Assembly (NCBI GenBank): GCA_031263835.1
Contig: JAISEZ010000061.1
Coordinates: forward strand, 1 to 9,463
Reading direction: 5' to 3'
DNA length: 9,463 nucleotides
DNA from: Tannerella sp.
Lineage (GTDB): Bacteria > Bacteroidota > Bacteroidia > Bacteroidales > Tannerellaceae
Positions 1-4,899 of the stretch are shown piece after piece; the stretch's first letter is position 1; every line of letters starts with the position of its first letter. Below the pieces are notes generated by a model that did no database searches, was not told the origin of the DNA, and saw only the letters and a list, made by a program, of their open reading frames with translations. The position numbers and the translations under genes were made by a program.

Positions 1-325
1 AGAGCGTCAATCAATAGCACAGGGCAACGCCCTGTGGGAGGAAAGGCGCTCTCAAACAGCTCTGAAAGAGTGTCAATCAATAGCACAGAGCAACGCCCTG
101 CGGTAGAAAAAGCGCTCTCAAACAGCTCTGAAAGAGTGTCAATCAATAGCACAGAGTAGTGCTATGTGGTAGAAAAAGCGCTCTCAAACAGTTCTGAAAG
201 AGTGTTGATCAATAGCACAAGGCAATGTCCTGTGGTAGAAAAGGCGCTTTTAAACAGTTCTGATAGCTCTGAAAGAGCGTCAATCAATAGCACAGGGCAA
301 CGCCCTGTGGGAGGAAAGGCGCTCT
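1..325. repeat. Tandem array of five palindromic REP-like units
   Basis: Five related units of about 52 nt start at 1, 67, 133, 199 and 274. The spacing is exactly 66 nt three times, then 75 nt because of a 9-nt insertion before the last unit. Each unit has an outer inverted pair (AGAGCGTC at 1-8 with GGCGCTCT at 45-52 in unit 1) enclosing an inner hairpin (CACAGGGC, loop AAC, GCCCTGTG, at 18-36). Units 1 (1-52) and 5 (274-325) are identical over all 52 nt, while units 2-4 carry substitutions. Between units runs CAAACAGCTCTGAA or a close variant, whose CTCT can pair with the AGAG that opens the next unit. The array begins at the first base of the window, so it may extend further left. It has no CRISPR character: there are no unique spacers. 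No gene was found in 1-386. The stretch 348-386 is an AT-rich leader in which I see no clear promoter. Confidence 0.93.
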
Positions 326-354
326 GAAAATCAAGCCCTGAAAGGGCGAAATCA
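266..354 (+). repeat. Left 89-nt inverted repeat of the transposase unit
   Basis: Reading inward it contains hairpin GCTCT-GAA-AGAGC (266-278), array unit 5 (274-325) and a second hairpin GCCCT-GAA-AGGGC (335-347). ATCAA (330-334) precedes that second hairpin and GAAATC (348-353) follows it. Aligned with the reverse complement of 857-945, both arms are 89 nt, with one compensating one-base shift in each direction. This copy keeps the outer AGAGCG/CGCTCT pairing that the right copy has lost. It ends 32 nt before the transposase start codon. Confidence 0.85.
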
Positions 355-386
355 GTTTTATTATCAATTTATGAAAACAGATTATT

Positions 387-839
387 ATGGCACAATCGTT
401 ATCGAATGTATATGTACATATCACGTTCAGTACAAAAAACCGCTATCCGTTTATTGACGGTGAGATAAAACAGGAACTCTGGACATATCTTGGCGGAATT
501 TGTAAAGCCATGGAATGTAATCCTGTCCGTGTAGGCGGACACAGTGACCACGTGCATATCTGTTGCCTGTTATCGAAAAGGATAACGCAAATCAGGTTAT
601 TGGAGGAAATCAAAAAAGAATCCTCCAAATGGATAAAAACCAAAGGAAAACGGTATGAACAGTTTTACTGGCAGGACGGATACGGCATATTTTCCGTCAA
701 TCCGTCAGAAACGGAAGCGGTTATTAAATATATTGACCATCAGGAAGAGCATCATAAAAAACGAACATTTCAGGAGGAACTGCTGGCATTTTTGAAAAAA
801 TATAATATAGCATACGATGAGCGGTATTTATGGAAATAG
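387..839 (+). CDS. IS200/IS605-like single-tyrosine HUH transposase (RAYT candidate)
   Basis: This 150-aa protein is a Y1 transposase, an enzyme family that cuts and rejoins single-stranded DNA through a 5'-phosphotyrosine link and recognises hairpins at element ends. The HUH metal-binding motif is H55-V56-H57, in the context GGHSDHVHI. The expected nucleophile is Tyr115 in VIKYIDHQEEHH, with Gln119 placed as in relatives. The stretch WQDGYGIFSV (95-104) and the C-terminal FQEELLAFLKKY...W pattern are typical of the short REP-associated branch. Both catalytic motifs are present and the frame is open over a normal family length, so the gene looks intact. The start at 387 is the first in-frame ATG and gives the usual MAxSxxxVYVHxxFSTK N-terminus. 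No TnpB/IscB accessory gene lies beside it. The symmetrical repeats on both sides suggest that it acts on, or acted on, those hairpins. Whether it is classed as IS200 or RAYT cannot be settled from the protein alone. Confidence 0.92.
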   Translation: MAQSLSNVYVHITFSTKNRYPFIDGEIKQELWTYLGGICKAMECNPVRVGGHSDHVHICCLLSKRITQIRLLEEIKKESSKWIKTKGKRYEQFYWQDGYGIFSVNPSETEAVIKYIDHQEEHHKKRTFQEELLAFLKKYNIAYDERYLWK

Positions 840-856
840 CAAATTGGCGGATGAAT

Positions 857-945
857 GGATTACGCCCCGATGGGGCTTGATGACGGGTGGCGCCTTTTCC
901 TCCACAGGGTGTTGCCCTGTGCTGTTGATTTCGCTCTTTCAGAGC
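857..945 (-). repeat. Right 89-nt inverted repeat of the transposase unit
   Basis: Read on the minus strand it mirrors 266-354. It has a GCTCT-GAA-AGAGC hairpin (933-945), an inner hairpin CACAGGG/CCCTGTG (903-909 with 915-921), and a second hairpin GCCCC-ATC-GGGGC (864-876) preceded by ATCAA and followed by GTAATC. The outer arm corresponding to CGCTCT has changed, so only the inner hairpin remains strong in this copy. It starts 17 nt after the transposase stop codon. Confidence 0.85.
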
Positions 946-977
946 TGTATCCGGCTTAAGTTGACAACATTGCGCGT

Positions 978-1010
978 AGCCCTGCACTGTTGCCGATCCC
1001 TCTTTCAGAA
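978..1010 (-). repeat. Degenerate partial copy of the REP-like unit
   Basis: The plus strand reads AGCCCTGCACTGTTG, then CTCTTTCAGAA. This matches the corresponding part of the right inverted repeat (GCCCTGTGCTGTTG, then CTCTTTCAGAG) with about one base of length difference in between. The left half of the inner hairpin is not recognisable. I read it as a decayed copy in the same orientation as the right repeat. It lies just upstream of the beta-helix gene start at 1039, and no clear TAnnTTTG promoter box is visible in 946-1038. Confidence 0.55.
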
Positions 1011-1038
1011 TTATTATTCATCAAATAAATATACGAAA

Positions 1039-3144
1039 ATGAGAACAATTACAGAAAATAAATGGAAGAAAGCACTTCATGCCGTTACGGGGCTTGCGCT
1101 CCTGTGCATGATGGCGGTTGCCTGTTCGCAGGACAGGGCGGAGACCGCATTTTACGTATCGCCGGAGGGCGACGACGCACACTCCGGGACGATTGACGCG
1201 CCGTTTCGCACGGTGGAGCGGGCGCAGCAGGCTGTTCGCACCCTCAGGCAGGCCGGCGGACTCCCCTCCGGCGGAGTGGTCGTTTACCTGCGCGGCGGTG
1301 CATATCCCTTGCTCCGGACGCTGCATTTCACGCCGGAAGACGGCGGCAGGGAAGGCGCGCCGGTGATTTATCGCGCCTCTCCGGGCGAGGAGGTGTGCTT
1401 CACGGGCGGACAGGAAATACGTTTCGAACCGCTGACCGACGGCGACGCACGGGCGCGTATCCGTGCGCCGCACGACCGGATTCTTCAGGCTGACCTCCGG
1501 GCGCAGGGCATTGCCGATTTCGGCCGGCAGAAGGCAACCGGCTTCGGTCAGCCGGAGGCGGCGGCGCCCCTGGAACTCTTCTTTCGCGGCGAACCGATGA
1601 CCCCGGCGCGCTACCCGAACGCCGGCGAATGGATGCGCATCGCTTCCGTGCCGCAAACGGGCGACACTCTCTTCGGCGGCGACGAACGGACGGGAATGGG
1701 CGTGCATTACGGCCGCTTCGCCTACACGGAAGACCGCGTTGCCGGCTGGCAGAAGAATGACGAAATCTGGCTGCAGGGCTACTGGACATGGGACTGGGCC
1801 GATTCCTACGTCAGGGTAACGCGCATCGACGCCGCCCGGAAGGAATTCACCCTCGCGCCGCCCTATGGCGCGTACGGCTTCGTACCCGGACAGCGCTACT
1901 ATGCCATGAACATCCTCGAAGAACTGGACGCTCCCGGCGAATGGTTCCTGGACAGGGCGAAAGGTCTCCTCTATTTCTGGCCGCCCGCGCCTGCGGAAGA
2001 GGGCGACGCCGTCGTCTCCGTCATGGAAGAGCTGATGGTGCATCTCGACCGTGCGGAACACCTGCGTCTGGAGGGAATCACCTTTGAATACACGCGCGGC
2101 AACGCGATGGAAATGGAAGAAGGCTGCTACAATACGGTTGGCGGCTGCACCATCCGGAACATCGGCGGCGACGGTGTCCGCATCGCCGGCGGTCACCACA
2201 ACGGCGTCTCGGGCTGCGACCTCTATGACCTCGGCAACGCCGGAATCAACATTCAGGGCGGCGACCGGCTGACGCTGGAGCCGGGACATCACTTCGCCCT
2301 CAACAACCATATCTATCGCTACAGCCGCCTCAACCGGACCTATCGCCCGGCCGTCCAGCTGAGCGGCGCCGGAAACCGCATGGCGCACAACCGCATTCAC
2401 GACGCGCCTCACATGGCCGTATCCTTCAGCGGAAACGACCACTGTCTGGAGTATAATGAAGTCTACGACATCGCACAGGAAACCGGCGACGTCGGCGCCT
2501 TCTACATTGGCCGCGACTGGACGGAACGGGGCAACCTGATTCGTCACAACTACTTTCATCACCTCTTCGGCCCCGGACTTTACGGCGTCAACGCCGTTTA
2601 TCTGGACGATTTCGCTTCCGGATCCACCATTCACGGCAACGTCTTTTACCTCGCCGGCAAGGCGGCCTTCGTCGGCGGAGGGCATGACAATACGTTCACC
2701 AACAATGTCTTTATCGACTGCACGGCCTCCATCCACGTGGATGCGCGGGGCGTAAACTGGGCGAGCATCTACATCGGGGAAGACGGCAACATGGAACTGT
2801 ATCAGAAGTTAAAGGCCGTGAATCCTGCGCAGCCGCCCTACAGCGAACGTTATCCGGAACTTGCGCGTTTACCGGGTTTCAGTCCCGGGCAGCCGAAAGG
2901 CAACGTGTTCCGCAGCAACCTGAGCTACGGCGGGCGCTGGCGCGACATTGAACAGGATGTGGACGAAGTGACGATAGAGGACAACTTCGTCCTGCGCGAA
3001 ATCCCGTCCGGCATCGACGCCGCCACCGGAAAACTGTATCCGGAGGATGAAAGTATTCTGGAGCGTATTCACTTTCAGAAGATACCGTTTGACCGTATCG
3101 GCCTGTATGAAGACGAATACAGGAAGATAAATGAGCAAATGTGA
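1039..3144 (+). CDS. Right-handed beta-helix lipoprotein, probable polysaccharide-active enzyme
   Basis: The 701-aa product is predicted to be exported and lipid-anchored. It has a basic N-terminus (KWKK), a hydrophobic stretch at 16-28 and a lipobox AVA|C with Cys29. Residues 38-68 (YVSPEGDD...APFRTVERAQQAVR) form the entry motif common to parallel beta-helix CAZymes. An accessory region follows, including NILEELDAPGEWFLDR (about 291-306) and YFWPP. Residues about 340-650 are Asn/Gly-rich helix turns (GNxF, xNxI, GGxxxNG patterns). Asp484 (GDVGAFY) and Asp523/Asp524 (YLDD) lie about 40 residues apart on neighbouring turns and are plausible catalytic acids. The layout resembles GH141-type proteins, but substrate and family are inference. 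No SusC/SusD pair or regulator is adjacent. The frame is open back to 817, but the ATG at 1039 is chosen because it starts the signal peptide directly. The gene is markedly GC-rich with many C- and G-ending codons compared with its neighbours. Its last four codons (NEQM) lie inside a repeat. Confidence 0.88.
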   Translation: MRTITENKWKKALHAVTGLALLCMMAVACSQDRAETAFYVSPEGDDAHSGTIDAPFRTVERAQQAVRTLRQAGGLPSGGVVVYLRGGAYPLLRTLHFTPEDGGREGAPVIYRASPGEEVCFTGGQEIRFEPLTDGDARARIRAPHDRILQADLRAQGIADFGRQKATGFGQPEAAAPLELFFRGEPMTPARYPNAGEWMRIASVPQTGDTLFGGDERTGMGVHYGRFAYTEDRVAGWQKNDEIWLQGYWTWDWADSYVRVTRIDAARKEFTLAPPYGAYGFVPGQRYYAMNILEELDAPGEWFLDRAKGLLYFWPPAPAEEGDAVVSVMEELMVHLDRAEHLRLEGITFEYTRGNAMEMEEGCYNTVGGCTIRNIGGDGVRIAGGHHNGVSGCDLYDLGNAGINIQGGDRLTLEPGHHFALNNHIYRYSRLNRTYRPAVQLSGAGNRMAHNRIHDAPHMAVSFSGNDHCLEYNEVYDIAQETGDVGAFYIGRDWTERGNLIRHNYFHHLFGPGLYGVNAVYLDDFASGSTIHGNVFYLAGKAAFVGGGHDNTFTNNVFIDCTASIHVDARGVNWASIYIGEDGNMELYQKLKAVNPAQPPYSERYPELARLPGFSPGQPKGNVFRSNLSYGGRWRDIEQDVDEVTIEDNFVLREIPSGIDAATGKLYPEDESILERIHFQKIPFDRIGLYEDEYRKINEQM

Positions 3145-3241
3145 GAATGAGAGAATAAGCAAATGAGAGAATGTGAAAAGGGATTGATTCATTGGCATAT
3201 TGTCTCATTCTCATATTCTCACATTGTCTTATTTGCTCATT
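3130..3241. repeat. Long imperfect inverted repeat over the beta-helix gene's stop codon
   Basis: AATGAGCAAAT (3130-3140) pairs perfectly with ATTTGCTCATT (3231-3241). Inside these, both arms are built of GAGAATG/CATTCTC-type blocks (about 3142-3175 and 3199-3230) that pair with gaps. The left arm also holds a direct duplication of the AGCAAATG block (3133-3140 and 3157-3164). The TGA stop at 3142-3144 lies in the left arm. The transcript could form a long 3' hairpin acting as a stability element or a weak terminator, although no T-run follows. The sequence looks like a low-complexity intergenic repeat that has overlapped the gene end. Confidence 0.8.
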
Positions 3242-3285
3242 GCTTCGCTTCTTCCTAATGTTAAACTGTATGAAGCGCTAAACAA

Positions 3286-3303
3286 AACGGAGGTTTTTCC
3301 GTT
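3286..3303. other. Short inverted repeat in the tpx leader
   Basis: AACGGA (3286-3291) and TCCGTT (3298-3303) are perfect complements around the 6-nt loop GGTTTT, ending 24 nt before the tpx start codon. It could be a small leader hairpin or an operator half-site pair. A second weak pair, CGCTTC (3246-3251) with GAAGCG (3272-3277), lies upstream. I see no convincing TAnnTTTG element in 3242-3327, so the tpx promoter is not placed. Confidence 0.35.
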
Positions 3304-3327
3304 ATATATACAAAGCAAAATACGAAA

Positions 3328-3828
3328 ATGGCAGAAGTAACATTTAAAGGAAACAGGAATCATACGAACGGGACGCTGCCGGCGGTCGGTTCACAGGCGC
3401 CCGACTTTACGGGAGTGAAAGGCGATTTGTCGGAATGTACGTTGAGTATGCTGAAAGGGAAAAAAGTCGTCCTGAACGTATTTCCGAGTTTGGACACGGC
3501 CGTATGTGCGGCCTCTGTCCGGCGCTTCAACAGGGAGGCGGCAGCGCATCCGGACACGGTGATACTGGCCGTTTCCAAGGATTTGCCCTTTGCGCAGGGG
3601 CGTTTTTGCACGGTGGAAGGAATCGACCGGGTAATTCCGGTTTCCGCGTTCCGCAATTCTTCCTTTGAAGACGCCTACGGACTGCTCCTCACGGACGGCC
3701 CGCTCAAGGGTCTGCTGGCGCGGAGCGTCATTGTCGTGGATGAGACCGGCAAAATAGTTTATACGGAACTTGTCCCCGAAATAACAACTGAACCATACTA
3801 TAAAGCGGCATTAGCTTTGTTGTCATGA
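3328..3828 (+). CDS. tpx: Thiol peroxidase Tpx (atypical 2-Cys peroxiredoxin)
   Basis: The 166-aa protein matches the usual Tpx length. Tpx reduces hydrogen peroxide and, preferentially, alkyl hydroperoxides, and is recycled by thioredoxin. It has no signal peptide here, which suits a cytosolic enzyme. The peroxidatic Cys60 is in [16 protein letters not shown] and the resolving Cys94 is in GRFC, the spacing expected for an intramolecular disulfide in this subfamily. Arg132 ([10 protein letters not shown]) corresponds to the conserved active-site arginine. The N-terminus (VTFKGN...[12 protein letters not shown]) is also typical. An extra cysteine, Cys37, is present, and the residue before Val59 in the active-site loop is Ala where many relatives have Gly or Pro. 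The ATG at 3328 follows an A-rich leader without a Shine-Dalgarno sequence. The gene appears to be transcribed alone: it has a 183-bp gap upstream and a terminator downstream. Confidence 0.97.
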   Translation: MAEVTFKGNRNHTNGTLPAVGSQAPDFTGVKGDLSECTLSMLKGKKVVLNVFPSLDTAVCAASVRRFNREAAAHPDTVILAVSKDLPFAQGRFCTVEGIDRVIPVSAFRNSSFEDAYGLLLTDGPLKGLLARSVIVVDETGKIVYTELVPEITTEPYYKAALALLS

Positions 3829-3866
3829 TAATATTTTTCATTGGTTTTAATTTTTAAAGTAGTGAA

Positions 3867-3905
3867 AGAGGCCGTAGAGAGTGATCCCTGCGGTCTCTGT
3901 TTTTT
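3867..3905 (+). terminator. Intrinsic terminator after tpx
   Basis: AGAGGCCGTAG (3867-3877) pairs with CTGCGGTCTCT (3888-3898) as an 11-bp stem with two G-U pairs around a 10-nt loop. G3899 and six T residues (3900-3905) follow. The hairpin sits 39 nt after the tpx stop and 31 nt beyond the 3' end of the convergent minus-strand gene. An A-run (4-5 bases) in 3856-3867 gives a weaker T-tract on the minus strand, so some bidirectional use is possible. Confidence 0.85.
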
Positions 3906-3936
3906 GGGGGGTCGTATGGGCAGGAAAATCGTTTTT

Positions 3937-4824
3937 TCATTCCGGAGCACGACGGGACTGCTCAAGCAGACGCCTTAATTCGGCAATCTCCCTGTCTCTT
4001 TCTTCAAGCACTTTGTTCTTTTCTTCAATAGTCCTGTCTTTTTCCTCGATAGCCTTTTCAAGTTCGTCCCGTCCTTCCTGACGCGAGGTGGCGAGGAGGC
4101 TTTTTTCGTGACCGACCTGCCACCGGTGACGGTCATAGTCCTGCTTTTCTCCGTCGCTAAGCCGGTTATAGAGCAGTTTTTCACGGGCATCCGCCAGACC
4201 CGGAGCCGTAAATTCCTCGGGAATGCGGTCATTCTTAAGATAGTAAATCCATTCGTCGAGACTGTCTTTGGCCACGTTGTTGAAGTTGTTCACCTTCAGG
4301 AGGTAATATTCCGGAAACAGGTCGCCAGCTACGGTCTTGCGGTAGATTTTCTGCTGATTTTCGCTCAGCCGGAGCATATCGTAGTGATGAATGCCGTAGA
4401 AGTCGTTCCTGCTGTGGTAAACGTAATCCTTGCCCTGTCCCAGTCCGAAATAGACAATGTTGATATGGTACACCTTTTTGACTTTGATGTATTCGTCGCC
4501 TTCCTGCAGGCTCTCCGCTATGGCTTTGGAAACGCCGTAGAGCATCCGGTAAAAATAATCCGCCTGGGAGTCAATCTGCAGTTCGATGATGAAGATTTCG
4601 TTTCTGTCGTTCTCGGTCAGGATGTCCACCCGGTTGAACTTGTCGTCGGGGTCCGTCTTGTTGGCGTCGCTTTCGCCGATGTTTCGGATGGTAACGTTTT
4701 CTCCCAGCAGAACGGTCAGAAAGCCCTCCAGTACGGCGAAGTTGGCCTTGTTGCGCAGCAGCCGCTTCATCGCCCAGTCGAAGCGTATCAAATTCTGTTT
4801 GTCGGGTTTGGTTTCAAAATCCAT
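3937..4824 (-). CDS. Rpn-family PD-(D/E)XK nuclease (putative transposase family)
   Basis: The 295-aa product belongs to the Rpn/PF12784-like group, annotated as recombination-promoting nuclease or PD-(D/E)XK nuclease family transposase. The N-terminus ([28 protein letters not shown], residues 13-40) is the family hallmark. The nuclease core is seen as Asp67 (NRVDIL) and Glu81-x-Gln83 (IIELQID), with Glu-x-Gln in place of the classic Glu-x-Lys, as is common in this family. A predicted coiled coil covers about 250-295, made of successive heptads such as [14 protein letters not shown] and LEERDRE. The open frame continues upstream to 5262 across the valS start, but the ATG at 4822-4824 is preferred because it begins the family hallmark after a short linker. 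The gene converges on tpx and is divergent from valS. No terminal repeats or target duplications mark it as a recent insertion. Actual mobility or a defence role is unproven. Confidence 0.9.
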   Translation of the reverse strand: MDFETKPDKQNLIRFDWAMKRLLRNKANFAVLEGFLTVLLGENVTIRNIGESDANKTDPDDKFNRVDILTENDRNEIFIIELQIDSQADYFYRMLYGVSKAIAESLQEGDEYIKVKKVYHINIVYFGLGQGKDYVYHSRNDFYGIHHYDMLRLSENQQKIYRKTVAGDLFPEYYLLKVNNFNNVAKDSLDEWIYYLKNDRIPEEFTAPGLADAREKLLYNRLSDGEKQDYDRHRWQVGHEKSLLATSRQEGRDELEKAIEEKDRTIEEKNKVLEERDREIAELRRLLEQSRRAPE

Positions 4825-4851
4825 TGTGTTTCGTTTTTGTTGTTTACAGTA

Positions 4852-4859
4852 CAAAGATA
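4852..4859 (-). promoter_or_regulatory. Candidate -7 box for the Rpn-family gene
   Basis: The minus strand reads TATCTTTG, a full match to the Bacteroidota TAnnTTTG element. It lies 27 nt upstream of the ATG at 4822-4824, which predicts a leader of about 20 nt. I see no clear TTTG-like -33 element at the usual spacing, so this is a moderate call. Confidence 0.55.
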
Positions 4860-4872
4860 CTGTTTTTATGCG

Positions 4873-4880
4873 TACATTTG
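4873..4880 (+). promoter_or_regulatory. Candidate -7 box for valS
   Basis: TACATTTG matches TAnnTTTG fully and ends 19 nt before the valS ATG, predicting a very short leader of about 12-15 nt. The -33 region is weak. Its footprint would overlap that of the opposing box 13 bp away, so the two divergent genes probably compete for polymerase. Confidence 0.55.
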
Positions 4881-4899
4881 CGCCGTCGAAGATTTGAAA

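Larger units (their letters stand above)
266..945. mobile_element. Candidate RAYT/IS200-like element bounded by 89-nt inverted repeats
   Basis: A single Y1 transposase gene (387-839) sits between two 89-nt segments in opposite orientation, 266-354 and 857-945, giving a unit of 680 nt. Each end, read inward, has a short GCTCT-GAA-AGAGC hairpin, then the array-type hairpin CACAGGG...CCCTGTG, then a second hairpin preceded by ATCAA. Classical IS200/IS605 elements have subterminal hairpins that differ at the two ends and no terminal inverted repeats. A symmetrical repeat-framed gene is instead the layout described for REP-associated tyrosine transposases in gamma-proteobacteria. I infer that this is a Bacteroidota counterpart. 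The exact ends are not proven, because no empty site can be seen here. Confidence 0.6.

Noticed and set aside
1..325. CRISPR array
   Set aside because: The whole 66-nt period is repeated, linkers included, there are no unique spacers and no cas genes are present.
817..1038. 74-codon upstream extension of the beta-helix protein
   Set aside because: It crosses the transposase 3' end and the right repeat, and would bury the lipoprotein signal peptide that starts at the ATG at 1039.
1021..2736. 571-aa open frame on the minus strand inside the beta-helix gene
   Set aside because: It is a mirror of a GC-rich gene, where antisense stops are rare. The translation is low-complexity Ala/Val/Arg with no recognisable domain, and the plus-strand frame has a clear signal peptide and fold motifs.
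4108..4899. 264-codon N-terminal extension of valS, and the 146-codon upstream extension of the Rpn gene on the other strand
   Set aside because: Each extension simply reads through the opposite-strand neighbour. Both proteins begin with recognised family N-termini at 4900 and 4824.
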